Shown here: positions 11,836-23,521 of the stretch, piece after piece
Layout of the letters: each line of letters starts with the position of its first letter
Position numbering within the stretch: position 1 is the stretch's first letter
Assembly: GCA_958510875.1 (NCBI GenBank)
Contig: OY294067.1
Coordinates: 59,594,039 to 59,658,038, forward strand
Source: Endomychus coccineus
Lineage: Eukaryota; Arthropoda; Insecta; Coleoptera; Endomychidae
DNA length: 64,000 nt
Direction of reading: 5' to 3'
Position numbers and translations under genes: made by a program
The notes under the pieces: model-generated
Seen by the model: the letters and a program-made list of their open reading frames with translations, nothing else
What the model was told of the DNA's origin: nothing
The model's database searches: none

Positions 11836-11949
11836 TGGAAACAATCGGGATCTTTATCAGCTAGTTTTTCCAATACGTTGATTTCTAATTTTGCGGCTTC
11901 GCGATATTTTTCAACATTTTTAATAATTTTCAAAGCCATATAATGATCC
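11836..11949 (-). CDS. Doa: Doa/CLK kinase exon F (beta3 Lys and helix C)
   Basis: This exon encodes [20 protein letters not shown] then [17 protein letters not shown]. Lys in MALKII is the ATP-anchoring lysine and Glu in KLEINVL is its helix-C partner. The acceptor is TTTACAG and the donor is GTGAGT. Its leading G completes the Met codon (AT|G) begun in exon G. The introns on both sides are only about 56 bases, which contrasts with the multi-kilobase introns elsewhere in the gene. Confidence 0.94.
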
Positions 11950-12005
11950 CTGTAAATAACAACGATTAGTATGAACGGCATAGTCGCACCATTAAATAAA
12001 CTTAC

Positions 12006-12072
12006 ATATCAACATCCTTCACTTTGACCACTTTTCCGAAAGTTCCCTCGCCAAGAGTCCCAAGAACTTTAT
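12006..12072 (-). CDS. Doa: Doa/CLK kinase exon G (glycine loop)
   Basis: This exon encodes [20 protein letters not shown], which contains the glycine-rich ATP loop (GEGTFGKV). The acceptor is TGTTGCAG and the donor is GTAAGT. Its leading AT joins the last T of exon H to give Tyr, producing the [13 protein letters not shown] order expected for CLK-family kinases. Confidence 0.94.
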
Positions 12073-12563
12073 CTGCAACACAATAATACAACCTCTATCA
12101 CAATTGAGAAACTCCAAACTGACGCAAATAGAAGTTCAATAAAAGTTTTCGAGACTGATAATTTTCTATTTGCTTCAGTTCTCAAGAATTCAATAAAATA
12201 TTTGTTAGCATGCACCTTCTTCATTAACAGCTATGAATTTTTTCAAAAAATGTATTGATATGGTTCAGTATGAACCTGAACATAATTTAAACGGATCAAT
12301 CATTAATTACCAAATAATAAGAGACCCAGTAAATTTGTGAATATATGCGTTTGTGCATACATATGCCGTTTCCATTCCCGTATTCGTGATACCACCACGG
12401 GTTGTTAGAAACAGCATACATAGATGTGAAAAATTTTGAAAGGGTAGCCGATGTACCCTGCTGAAAAGAGAGGTACAAATACTGGATGGGACAACGTTTG
12501 TGGGATATTGAGAATAAGACTTATCCAATATAGCTAAGTAAACAAAGTGTAGTATTCACGAAC

Positions 12564-12642
12564 ATCGTTCTTGCAGAATGTCTCCCGATCGGTAAATGAG
12601 GTGGCCTTCTTCGTCGTCCTCTACAGATGGTGCTCGTGAGCT
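12564..12642 (-). CDS. Doa: Doa/CLK common N-terminal lead exon H
   Basis: This exon encodes SSRAPS followed by VEDDEEGHLIYRSGDIL and QER. This is the acidic lead that precedes the kinase domain in CLK proteins (compare DDKEGHLVCRIGDWLQERY). It is 26 codons plus one T, which exon G completes as Tyr. The acceptor is ATCCCAG with an in-frame TAA immediately upstream, so the exon cannot extend further. The donor is GTTCGT, which has a non-consensus +3 base, but no other GT gives the right phase. It is the shared acceptor for the alternative 5' exons. Confidence 0.93.
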
Positions 12643-13300
12643 CTGGGATTACGGTCATCATCCAAAACAGTGAAGGGAGTGTAGACAGACAGCAGCCAGA
12701 GTTGTTGATCAGTTCATCATCAGTCAGCCATCAACATGGTCATCGCGCCAAAACCCAGATGTCCCGTGTGATCAATGACGTCAACGCCAACACAATGGAG
12801 ATGTGGCCCAATAAGCAAACAGAGGAAAGGGCAAACGGATTGCCAAATCAACAATCATTCTCTTTAACGGTACAAAATATGCACCAGAATATATTAACAG
12901 TTGAAGGTATATGAGGGATAAGGAATTGGTTTTGTAAATAGGTCGTTATTGTCTATTAGAAAGAAGATAAAACTACTGTCATGCCCGAATATACCTTCCT
13001 GTTATCTCTGTGCACTATAACTTAAAACAATCAATTCATAAGCAACCTTGGGAAGTGCGTACTTACAGATTAATTTTGATCAGTAATAGATGGTGCTTTA
13101 AAATGATTATAAGTAGAATTATGATTGGATTCTTGACTCGGTTAATATCCGAATCACAATGATGTAAATGCTAGGATATCAAAGTACAATCCAGTTTTAG
13201 ATAGTTACAAATAATGTAATGACGAAATGTATATAAGCGTTTTACAATGTTCCGTTTTGTGGTACATTTGATGGTTTAAATAAAGAATTTTCGAATAATA
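12643..13300. other. Non-repetitive, GC-richer intron end with a CRE
   Basis: The stretch just upstream of common kinase exon H is less AT-rich than its surroundings to about 12850 and carries no recognisable TE. It contains a perfect TGACGTCA at 12776-12783, a CREB/ATF-type site. It could be an internal promoter or 5'UTR exon of the kinase gene, but no transcript evidence is available from sequence alone. The plus-strand open stretch over it is not supported. Confidence 0.3.
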
Positions 13301-13489
13301 ATACATCTACTCAATTTTTGCAATTATTGCTGTTTTTCGATATTTCCAAAATGGCACATTTACTCATGCCGATGATGGGAGACTGACACATAACTTTAAA
13401 ATAGACGTATCTTATTTTAGTCCTCTTATAATAAAAGAAATTTGGAACTACTAGTGATGCCCGTACTGAACTATGAATGGTATGAGCAA

Positions 13490-14300
13490 GAGCAAAGCTG
13501 CTGATGTTTCGTAATCCACGGAGCACGATAGTCAGAAAAATTTCGCGAAAAGTACTAATTGAAACAAGAATGGGTCCGGAAAGTGTACTTTCTACTTTAG
13601 AAGAAAGAAAACACTTTGGATCATGGATCTTGGTTATGACAAGGAAGGGGTTGGGGTTCCCAGTGCATACAGACAAATATTCTTTTAGATCTCCAAAAAA
13701 TTATGTAGTTATTTTAAAGACAATAAGTCTGTACGAAAATGATTCGAAGGTTCTCTAGCTCGCCATCCCAATTATTTAAAAGAAAGGAGATATACAGAAA
13801 TGGATTGATCAAACATATAATTATTTTAAAGAAGAAGGACAAGAAATGAATTTTCCAGATACGCTTTTAATTGTGCTGAAAGTGGTTTTATATGCATTGT
13901 CCTAAAAATGGAAGTCTTTAGACCATCTACTAGAACCACTGACGATTAGTATGAATGAACATCCTATGCAGCAAAAGAGCAGATAAATGGCTAGTTTTTC
14001 TGCAGTTGGAAGAAAAGTACCTCCAATGATATAATACCCCTACAAAAAACAAGAAGGGATTGTGGATTATATTTCCACAAGTTGGTCTTTGGGATGCTCT
14101 GATTACGGCTGGATGAATTCAGAAATTTTTTTATGAACACTTCTTTCCATATCTAAAAAATAATAACTCCCAGGGCCCTATTATTTACTTTGTGTATGGC
14201 CACCGGACGTATTTCATTATAGCAAGAAAATATTTAAACTATCATCAAGGAACCAAAACTGAAGAATAAAAGAGGAAGTTATGCAGTGAATGAAATTTAT
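13490..14300 (+). pseudogene. Decayed Tigger/pogo-like transposase
   Basis: Frame pieces in order resemble the Tigger/pogo (CENP-B HTH plus DDE) family: MTRKGLGFPVHTDK near 13640, KLCSYFKDNKSV near 13700, LARHPNYLKERRYTEMD near 13760, YNYFKEEGQEMNFP near 13825, FNCAESGFICIVLKME near 13870 and GPIIYFVYGHRTYF near 14170. Several stops and frameshifts break it. The aspartate expected in the DE/VDGH motif appears as YGH, so it is inactive. Confidence 0.6.
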
Positions 14301-15230
14301 TTTGCAACTCATTGATAGACCCGTACTCCTTCAACTGCGCTACCCATAGTTCCCTCAATAGAAACCCATTAATTTTACTGTGTTTATTTCACAAGTGAAC
14401 TCTGATGTTGTAACATCACAATTATGGTGCTCCAGCTCATTACGAATTATATGTTCGGCGATACTAGATGGCGTGTTTGTGAAAGGGACAATATAGTGGT
14501 GAACGATGTCTCCAGATTGAACTTCGCTGGATAAATTTTTATAAGGTTTATATGAAATGAGAATTCCACCAAAAGGTTAGCGGAAGTTCAACAACAATTC
14601 ATAAAATGTCTTGGCTAAATGATTCACGATTTGTGAGTGGTAGAAATTTAAACAATATCAACAAACAATCAAACAAAAAACATACAGCCATACAATTGTG
14701 AATCCAAACATCAAAATGAAGTTGATATGCTAGAAATGGAAGGTCAGCTAAAAAAATTAAGAGGAAATAATAACAGAGCGTAATTAGTCTGTTGAAAATA
14801 TTGAGGAAAATATTAGGTCTATTGGGATAAAATAAAATGAAAATGATAGATTTAAATGTACGCTATAGACCCCTTTTTAAATTTTTTATTTGGCGTGTTT
14901 ATTTTTCAAACGGCAAATATATAACGTTTATTTACCAGACATTTTGAAATTTTAAGGGTTAATTTGATGTATTTCATTTTTATTTTGATATAATATAATC
15001 AATCTTGATTATATAATGAAATTAAATTGGTAAAATTTTAAAAACAGTATATTTTCAACGTACGGATTGTTATACGTATAGAGGTTGAATTCATCAAAAA
15101 TATGGGTAATAATATATTTTTTTAAGGAAAACATTATTCTCCACACTTTTTGATTCTTGTCATTTTTCTGAAACATCCACAATTCGGTAGTAAATCGCAT
15201 TTTTGTTTGTTTTCGTGCATGTTCAATTTC
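14301..15230. other. AT-rich intron DNA, nothing recognised
   Basis: No domain, repeat pair or RNA gene was recognised. A 63-codon minus-strand open stretch near 15009-15200 lacks coding character. Confidence 0.4.
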
Positions 15231-15239
15231 GGTTCAATC

Positions 15240-17425
15240 TGCTATTTTGAAATTAAAATTTTTGCTTTGGATTTGTAATCAGCGACTTCAATAACCTCCT
15301 AGGTAACATTTTCGGATTAAAGCAGAATGTTACTTCCGAAATAGAAATATAATAAGCCATTTCGGCAAATACTGTGTGGGTGACGAATGATTCCAAAGGG
15401 TTTGCAAAAAGTTTCAGACAAAAGTCACCTGTACAAAGATATTCCGATAGTACATAGTATTTTTGGTTTCATTGAAAGGACTACCACCTGGCCTTACATT
15501 CAAGACGTCTTCCCATATAGTCGAGGAAATTTAGACAAAAATAGGCCAAAGGTCCGAAAACCTGTGCAGTAAGATAGATCGATGCGGTTTTTTGCATCCG
15601 ATTCCTTGATGCATTTACTCCATTTGTCCATTTTTTAAATCTTATACAAATGAGAAACTGCATTTCTGCATCGAAAAAATGCATTTTTTCATGTGCAATT
15701 TTTGAAGCAAATAAAAAAAATTCGTTATTCGGTAATACATTGTGGAAATCGACCTAAATTTGTTTTTCGGGGGTTTTTGGGGTTGGTGAACACGAATATG
15801 ATGTCAGAAAAACCATATAGTGTACCTGGAGACCAGGAACCTGGTTGTGAGGGTCATGCACGAGGTTTTCTGGACATTTGCTTGGAAATTGAACCAAAAT
15901 GTTTACTCGGGGGTTTTCGAGGTTGCTGAACACGATTCTGATATTGATAAAATTCCACAGTATACCTGGAGGCCAGGGTGTCGTGGTTGTCTAGGTTATA
16001 AATTGGTTGTAGGATAAAGTTGATAAATTTATATACACGCGATATAATAAAATATGATAAGAATCGATGGACAGGTAATTGAGTTTTCATTAAAACGCGT
16101 TGAATTTTATCATTTAGGAGTGTTGTAAGTTCATGAATACGGTGATGAAAATATTCGTCAATTTTTTTGGAAAGCCAAATTAAACGTCAAGTGAAAGATA
16201 TTTTATATTTGAAATATTGTGATATTTGAAAAGATTTTATTTTTAAGCGAGTAATCAAAAATGTATACCTATGTATAATTGAAAAAAATGTTATAGTATA
16301 ATAAAGGTTGATATTCTGTAAAATAATTTGTAAGATATAAATATAGACACATATATATGACAATAAAGACAAACAAATGACCGCAGAAAATTAATTAAAT
16401 TCAATGAATAAAATAATTGTTATGTGAAAAAAATATATTTATTCAATAAAATCTTAATCTATTAAATGGAAAAAATGTATTTTCAACATTTTTTCTTCAA
16501 AAATTCATTTCCTCAAAATATTATCATTATTCTATTTAATCATAGAAATTTTTGTATATTGGATGAATTTAAATTCGACAATTTTATGATAAAACCAATT
16601 TTATTTATGAAAACTCACTTACTTGTCCATCAATTCTTATCATATTTTATTCATATCGATAATATATAAATTCATTAGCTTCATCATACAACCAATTTCA
16701 CTTGCTTCTTTCAAAACTTTTAAAATCATAATTTTATTTAAAACTGACCCACCCGTCCAATAACTTAGACAACCAGGACACCGTGGCCTTCAGGTATATT
16801 GTGGAATTTTTTCAATATCAGAATCGTTTCAACCCCCGAGTAAACATTTTCATTCAATTTTCGAGCAAATTTCGAAAAAACCTCGCAGCTGACTGGTCCC
16901 CAGGTACATCATATGGATTTTTCGACATCATATTCGTGATCAGCAACCCCAAAAACCCCTGAGTAACCAAATTTGTTGCATTTACATAAACACTAGCGTA
17001 AATGTCCATGAAACGACCTAGACAACCAGACCACCCTGACCTCCAGGTGTATTGGGGAATTTTTTCAATAGCAGAATCGTGTTCAGCGATCTCGTAAACC
17101 CCCGAGGAAACATTATGGTTCAATTTCCAAGCAAATTTCGAGAAAACCTCGTGGGTGACCCTCACAACCAGGACTTTCTGGACCCCAAAAACCCCCAGTG
17201 ACCAATTTGGGTCGATTTTCACAATGTATTACCGAATAGAATTTTTTTTATTTGCTTCAAAAATTGCACATGAAAAAATGCATTTTTTGATGCAGAAATG
17301 CAGTTTCTGATTTGTATAAGATTTGAAAAGTGGACAAATGTAATACATGTAATATAATATCAAGGAATCGGATGCGAAAAACCGCATTTCGATCTATCTT
17401 ACTGCACAAATTTTGGGCCTAAAAT
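15240..17425. mobile_element. Large inverted-repeat element with GC-rich motif
   Basis: The arms at about 15540-16097 and 16606-17425 are inverted copies. They share CTTACTGCACA, AAAAATTGCACATGAAAAAA, CGGTAATACATTGTGG and TGATAAGAATTGATGGACA-like segments. The arms carry copies of the TCAGCGACCCC-type motif near 15770, 15915, 16935, 17080 and 17185, and another precedes the left arm near 15270. The middle (16098-16605) is AT-rich. There is no transposase. Terminal bases and target duplication could not be fixed. Confidence 0.7.
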
Positions 17426-17655
17426 GTTATATTTTCTCGACTAATACTTGGATAGCGGTACCACCAATAAGAAACGTATGATACAAAGCTGTATAGTATT
17501 GAATTACTTTATCACGAACCCCTCAACATCATTGTGAATCAGATATACAAAGCATTTTTTTGTTACGCAAAATGTTTAGCGTGGAAATAAATAAAAGACG
17601 ATCATCGAAATACATCAAGACTTACACAATGTTAAGGTTGCGGCGAACGGTCAAG
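17426..17655. other. Short spacer 3' of exon J
   Basis: Intronic DNA between the inverted-repeat element and the readthrough stop of exon J. Nothing was recognised. Confidence 0.4.
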
Positions 17656-17715
17656 TTAAGCGGCACTCGTGTTAGTGACGGGACCGGGGATAAAATCGCA
17701 CACGGCTCTACTTAC

Positions 17716-18816
17716 AGCCGTCGACATTAGTTTAGGATAATATTTCTGCGTCGCGATCGGATTTGAAGCACTAGAAATCGATGGGGCCGTTGGTTTTTGT
17801 TCTTCGGCAACGAGCTTCGGCGTGGGTTCCAGTCGATTGTACATTTCATCTAGTGCGGAATATTTCTGAATTAATTTTTGAATTTCTTTTCTTTTCGCTT
17901 CGCGTTCCGAATTTCCTTCGAAATGCAATTTTCGGTTGACGTTGGAGAAACCAACAACGGGAACGGCTGATGATGGACCCTCATCATTCAGGGGAATTTC
18001 CACGGGGCGTAATTTCAAATTATCTGTTGTGATTTTACGGTCGACAACTTCGCTTTTACCGGTGCGATTGGATTTGAAGGTTTTACGAGGTCGCAATTCG
18101 GAATGGTTTGATTTATGACGTACTCGATTCGCAGCGTCATTATCTAAATATGAATACGCAGGTTCAGGATATTGCCTTCTATATTGGGATGTTCGACTCT
18201 CCCCACGATACGGAGTTTTTTCCCGAGGTACTTTACTAACAAAGGGATACGCTTTTTCTGACAAAATAACACTGGTGGTAGTCACACTTTTGCGCAATTC
18301 TCTTCCGTTTGCAGAAGGCTCCTCCACATTCAATTCAGCACGTTTTCGATTATATATTTTATCTATAACTGACGAATATTTATCTTCTAATCGACTTCGT
18401 GTAGTTTCAAAATGAGGCACAGCCGTTGAACTTTTACTGGTTTTGAGCGGATAGGAGGTGAAACTGTTATTGTTACTTTTAATTTCGGATTGCAAGCGAT
18501 TGACGGAAGCTGAAGGTCCGCGCACTCGAGTTGTTAATTTCTGCAATAGATTAGTGCACGAATCACTTAGTATTTGAGCGACACTTGAAGTTGAAGATCG
18601 GCCATAACAAGCTCTTCTCGAAGAGGGATTCGGATGAGGGTTGTTTGCCATAAAGCTATCTGGTATTCGTCTATTGTTCACATTTGGATGGTCTGTATAA
18701 GATGCAAATGTCCACGGCGGGTTCACATGCCAGGGATATCCTGAAGTACATACGTAACGTTCTGCGTCGTTATGCACAGGTGGATTTCGAGTATTGGCAA
18801 AATTAGAACTATACAT
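17716..18816 (-). CDS. Doa: Doa alternative long N-terminal exon J
   Basis: This is an open exon of 367 codons from an ATG in CCAATGT context (MYSSNFANTRNPPVHNDAER) to ...YYPKLMSTA, followed exactly by a strong GTAAGT donor (17715-17710). It ends in phase 0 and therefore fits the common exon H. The protein is Ser/Arg/Pro-rich and probably disordered, with basic stretches. Near its end is a charged helix-like segment (REAKRKEIQKLIQKYSALDE). No enzyme domain is visible. If the donor is not used, the frame runs 19 more codons to a stop at 17656. LAMMER kinase genes are known to use alternative promoters and N-termini. Membership here is inferred from phase, strand, order and the donor. Confidence 0.72.
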
Positions 18817-19050
18817 TGGGGTTTCGGAAATACCCTTACGGCACTACAGTTAAATTCGGAATTAGTTCAGCGGAGAACGATCTAAGACCCAAGTGAGATG
18901 ATAACAAAAACGACTGCATTACGTGTTGTCATGTCCAATACTGCCGAGCTAAAAATACTGGGCTTCAAACTTACATTCTCTAAGTCGCCCTCTACACTAC
19001 GTTTATTAAGGTGAGTAATAGTCGTGATATAAATAATATTCGCTAATCTT
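18817..19050 (-). promoter_or_regulatory. Possible 5'UTR and promoter region of exon J
   Basis: Upstream of the exon J ATG (minus strand) lies an acceptor-like TTTAACTGTAG at about 18856-18847. Farther up is GAATGTAAGTTTG with a consensus donor near 18972. A non-coding first exon with a roughly 125-base intron is possible. No TATA box stands out. Confidence 0.3.
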
Positions 19051-19315
19051 GAAAATTCGAAATGTAGCCTATATATCTATTCATTACATAAATAGATACT
19101 TGAAGCAAATCAACCATTGCAGAAAGAATTCATCTCTTAGTACAAGGTTAGCTATCAAGATAACTTTTTGGAACTGTCAAACTAATGAAAACAAATATTA
19201 TCCTGTATTTTAACAACGTTAATTTCTAAATTATACTATTTATTAATGGAATACTGCCTTGAATGTCTACCTCCCCTCCTAAACAATAAGTTTTTAAGAC
19301 TTCTATGAACACTAG

Positions 19316-19800
19316 TCTACATTGGGGAAACAGATCGTACATTAGCTACTTGTGTGAAAGAACATGAGCGCTATACAAGGTTTCGTGACACCTGTAGATC
19401 TGCACTTGCGGAACACAAGTTTGACACTAATCATCAAATTCTTTTCAAAAATACTAAAATCCTAGCCCGAACCCCAAGCTTCCATCATCGAAAAATCCTT
19501 GAAGCGATAGACATTCTAAAACATTCAAATAATCTAAACCGTGACTCAGGATATTACTCCCAACGTTGGGACACTCATCCTCGAAAATTCCACATCGCAC
19601 ATGATCACACAACGGCAGGGTCAGGTGCCAGAACGGAGTTCACCACCGGAATAAAGGCAGTCAACTGTGTAGCGCTATAGAAACCAGTAGAATGAGTTTC
19701 AATTCAAGCCTCAAGTCTGCCCTGAAGACGCCACCTGTGATGGTTGTTGAAACGTCGGCACCAAGTCGTGCTATTGTAACGCGCAATTCATCCAGAAGTC
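19316..19800 (+). pseudogene. Penelope-like 3' fragment (family A)
   Basis: The fragment encodes the end of a GIY-YIG domain (KEHERYTRFRDTCRSALAEH, then KFDTNHQILFKNTKILART) and continues into the element's 3' region with AACGTCGGCACCAAGTCGTG. It is about 500 bases and single-armed, unlike the mirrored copies nearby. Confidence 0.8.
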
Positions 19801-19879
19801 AAGATTTTTCTACATTATTCAAGTACGTGCCTAAAAAATTTTACCGAGGATTTTACCAAAACAGGTTAAATTAACAAAT

Positions 19880-20820
19880 CTTTCTTCTTGGGTTTTCAAT
19901 TTTGCAGAATGTATTCAAAACAACTTTGTATTTGGTGTAATGGCTACATTGTGTCCACAAAAAGCATCAACTTTTGTTGTTCTCTCTGATCTATGCCTGT
20001 AATGCGTTTTATGGTATTTCTTCCATCACATGTTGTGACGCAATCTCTTCAAGAACTCTCTTTAGTATTAACATTTTGAATGGACTTATTCTCAACAAAA
20101 ATGTGCTAGAAGTTCCCTTAATTATGAATATTTCAAACTTATCAGAAAATTGAACAGTTCCAAACATTTTTCGGTTGAAACGTTCAACTTGCGGTATAAA
20201 CTACGGAAAGTGAATCTGACTATGAGTGTATCTATTTGCTGTGCAGAAAACTACGTTTCGTGGCTTTATGGATTCAACGGCACATCAGAAAGTGTTTGTT
20301 TTAGTTCTAATCTCAAAATTAAAACGCTCAAAGATACATATGTGGGATTCGCTATTTAAAATAAATTTAACGCAGTATTGATATGTTTATAATGATGTTA
20401 CTAAGTTGATAATAATGCTGTTTGGTAGGTGGTTTGAAGACATTCTGCCCAATGACAAGACGTTTTTACGCAGTACAAAGTATAGATCATTATTTCAAAT
20501 ATTGATTATTAATGGATTTTGTTAATTATATTGTAGAATTGAATCTTTCGTTTCAAGCGCTTGGTTCGGCTTTTTTGTGTAACACATTTATTGCGGATTC
20601 ATTCAGTTGTTTCTCTTGGATTGGAATCTTCCGATAATTGGTGAAATGGATTTAGAGACTGTTCCCAAAGCTGCCAATACTGGTTTAAAACCTGTATTAT
20701 ATACCAGGAGATTATTTCTAACTGAATTTGTGTCCTAGCCACAAATAGTGTTTTTTGAATTTTAATTATAATGAATTGTTTACTTTATTCCATATATGGT
20801 TTCTCCAGGTTGAACCAAGT
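19880..20820. other. AT-rich intron DNA, nothing recognised
   Basis: This is the left flank of the largest Penelope-like element. A 69-codon plus-strand open stretch at 20150-20359 has no recognisable domain. Confidence 0.4.
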
Positions 20821-21497
20821 GCATGTCTAAATATTGTACTTCTTGGATAGTAGACTTCCGCGGACAGCTAATCTTGAAAAATCTTGTCTTCCGGATGGAT
20901 TCCGCGTCACAATAGCTCGACTTGATGCCGACGTTTCGCCAACCATTACAGGTGACATCTTCAGGGCAGGCTTGAGGCTTGAACTGAAACTGGTTCTACT
21001 GGTTTCTGTAGCCGTATTTATTGTAGGAAAAATCCTTCACGCTACATAGTTACTGCCTTTGTTCCGGTGGTTAACTTCGTTCCGGCACCTGACCCTGCCG
21101 TTGTGCGATCATGTGCGAAGTGGAATTTTCGAGGATGGGTTTCCAAATGTTGGGAAGGTAATATCCTGAGTCACGGTTCAGATTGCTCGGATGTTTTTGG
21201 ATTTCTATAGCTTCAAGAATTTTTCGCTGATAGAAGTTTGGGGCTCGGACTAGGATTTTAGTATCTTCAAAAAGGATTTGATGATTTGTGTTAAACTTGT
21301 GTTCCGCAAGTGCAGATCTACTAGTGTCACGAAGTCTTGTACATCGCTCATGTTCTTTCACACGAGTAGCTACTGTACGACCTGTTTCACCAATGTAGAC
21401 CTTACCGCAAGAACAGGGAATACTATAAACACCTTCTGAGTGGAGAGGAGGAAGGGGATCTTTAATAGGTTTGTAAAACTGAGATAATTTTGGAAGT

Positions 21498-22613
21498 GTG
21501 GAACTACATAAAGTTCCCCATCTCGCAGCAGATGAAATTCGTTTCGAAACTGCTAAAATTCTTCGTCATTCCAAGATTCCTAAATCAAATTGCCCTAAAC
21601 CTTTAATTCAAGCTCTCAATTCACTCAAATCAAAACCTGATTTGGCTATTTTGAGGGCTGATAAAGGAAACTCCACTGTTGTCATGAATCGTTCAGATTA
21701 TGATAACAAAATCCTGCAACATCTGCAAACTGATTCCTATAAGCTTCTACCAAAAGATCCCACCTCCTCTATAGAACGTTCAATTTCACAAATTATTCGT
21801 CATTCTTCCCTCCCTGATTCAGATAAGAAATTTCTTATCCCCCATTGTTCAAAATGTCCCCGTTTATATGGTTTGCCTAAAATTCATAAGCCCTCAGTTC
21901 CCCTGAGACCAATTGTCAGCACTATCGGATCTCCTACTTATAAACTCTCCCGATACCTGTCATCTATTCTCAAACCCCTTGTAGGTGATTCCAATAGTTT
22001 TATCCTGAATTCCTTTCATTTCGTTGAAAAACTTCAAACGTTGAAAGTTGACCCATGCGATTTGCTCGTCAGCTTCGACATCGAATCACTGTTTACCAAT
22101 GTTCCCATTCCAGACACCCTTTCCATAATTTCTCAATTGTTACCTGCCAAAAACATTTCAACGGACTTGCTACCGTTAATTGATTTTTGTCTATCCTCCA
22201 CATATTTTCTATACGATGGCAAGTTCTACGAGCAGTCCTCGGGAGCTGCCATGGGTTCCCCACTTTCCCCGATCATAGCTAATATCTTCATGGAAGCTTT
22301 TGAACAAGATGCCATTGACTCATCTGTTCTCAAGCCGAAATGTTGGTTTAGATATGTAGACGATACTTTCGTTATTTGGCAACATGGTCGCGAAAAGCTT
22401 GTTCCCTTCCTCAATCATTTAAATTCATTACATCCCAATATCCGTTTCACCATGGAAGTCGAATCGCAAGGTTCACTCCCGTTCCTGGATGTATTGGTTA
22501 GTCGACAGACTGACGGTACTTTAGGACATTCTGTGTTCGGAAACCCACCCATACCGATAGATACCTCAATGGTCTTTCCCACCACCACCCTGCCCAAAAG
22601 CAATCTGTCATAA
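21498..22613 (+). CDS. Penelope-like reverse transcriptase
   Basis: This is a 371-codon open frame for the Penelope-type RT, the telomerase-related class. Visible motifs in order are ILRADKGNSTVV (about 52), YGLPKIHKPSVPLRPIVSTI (about 124), SFDIESLFTNVP, GAAMGSPLSPIIANIFMEAF and the catalytic YVDDTFVIW. The N-terminal start is cut at the arm junction. A frameshift near 22540 after HSVFGNPP replaces the expected linker, and the correct frame resumes about 22550-23180. The core RT motifs are intact, so the element is relatively young but the reading frame is broken. Confidence 0.85.
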   Translation: MELHKVPHLAADEIRFETAKILRHSKIPKSNCPKPLIQALNSLKSKPDLAILRADKGNSTVVMNRSDYDNKILQHLQTDSYKLLPKDPTSSIERSISQIIRHSSLPDSDKKFLIPHCSKCPRLYGLPKIHKPSVPLRPIVSTIGSPTYKLSRYLSSILKPLVGDSNSFILNSFHFVEKLQTLKVDPCDLLVSFDIESLFTNVPIPDTLSIISQLLPAKNISTDLLPLIDFCLSSTYFLYDGKFYEQSSGAAMGSPLSPIIANIFMEAFEQDAIDSSVLKPKCWFRYVDDTFVIWQHGREKLVPFLNHLNSLHPNIRFTMEVESQGSLPFLDVLVSRQTDGTLGHSVFGNPPIPIDTSMVFPTTTLPKSNLS

Positions 22614-23180
22614 ACTCCCTGGTCCACAGAGCTGTCAACCTATCTCAGCCTCAATCTTTAAAATCAGAATTGAAACATCTATCATCTGCCTTATTATCAA
22701 ATAATTTCTCCCATTACAACATTCAAAAAGCCATAAAGAAATACACTTCACCTAAAATTCCAAATCGACCTGAGCCAGAAACCCTCCCACCTGCTTTATC
22801 CACGGCCTATCTTCCATATATTCAAAATATAACAGATCGAATTTCCAAAATCCTCAAAAAACATAATATTTCTACCCGTTTTTCCACACTTCCAAAATTA
22901 TCTCAGTTTTACAAACCTATTAAAGATCCCCTTCCTCCTCTCCACTCAGAAGGTGTTTATAGTATTCCCTGTTCTTGCGGTAAGGTCTACATTGGTGAAA
23001 CAAGTCGTACAGTAGCTACTCGTGTGAAAGAACATGAGCGATGTACAAGACTTCGTGACACTAGTAGATCTGCACTTGCGGAACACAAGTTTAACACAAA
23101 TCATCAAATCCTTTTTGAAGATACTAAAATCCTAGTCGAGCCCCAAACTTCTATCAGCGAAAAATTCTTGAAGCTATAGA
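22550..23180 (+). pseudogene. Penelope-like linker and GIY-YIG endonuclease
   Basis: This frame continues the RT after a frameshift. It encodes LSQPQSLKSELKHLSSALLS, then ITDRISKILKKHNIS, then GVYSIPCSCGKVYIGETSRT (GIY-YIG core) and KEHERCTRLRDTSRSALAEH. A second frameshift near 23130 damages the domain end. In intact Penelope elements this domain nicks the target. Confidence 0.8.
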
Positions 23181-23521
23181 AATCCAAAAACATCCGAGCA
23201 ATCTGAACCGTGACTCAGGATATTACCTTCCCAACATTCGGAAACCCATCCTCGAAAATTCCACTTCGCACATGATCGCACAACGGCAGGGTCAGGTGCC
23301 GGAACGAAGTTAACCACCGGAACAAAGGCAGTAACTATGTAGCGTGAAGGATTTTTCCTACAATAAATACGGCTACAGAAACCAGTAGAACCAGTTTCAG
23401 TTCAAGCCTCAAGCCTGCCCTGAAGATGCCACCTGTAATGGTTGGCGAAACGTCGGCATCAAGTCGAGCTATTGTGACGCGGAATCCATCCGGAAGACAA
23501 GAAATTTCTAAATATTGTACT

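Larger units (their letters stand above)
20826..23521. mobile_element. Penelope-like element with inverted arms and 15-base flanking repeats
   Basis: A nearly full Penelope-like element. The inverted arms are about 20876-21504 and 22889-23506. The RT frame lies between them and the GIY-YIG domain starts in the right arm. Identical TCTAAATATTGTACT copies at 20826-20840 and 23507-23521 flank it and fit a target duplication. About 36 extra bases separate the left copy from its arm; a short one-sided extension like this is known in Penelope elements. The arm ends hold CGAAACGTCGGCATCAAGTC. The host site lies in a kinase intron. Confidence 0.85.

Noticed and set aside
12627..12914. 95-codon plus-strand frame
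   Set aside because: It overlaps the kinase common exon and its upstream intron in antisense and shows no domain.
13311..13676. 121-codon minus-strand frame
   Set aside because: It is antisense to the decayed Tigger/pogo-like transposase.
22226..22627. Minus-strand frames within the Penelope-like RT
   Set aside because: They are antisense shadows of the RT coding strand.
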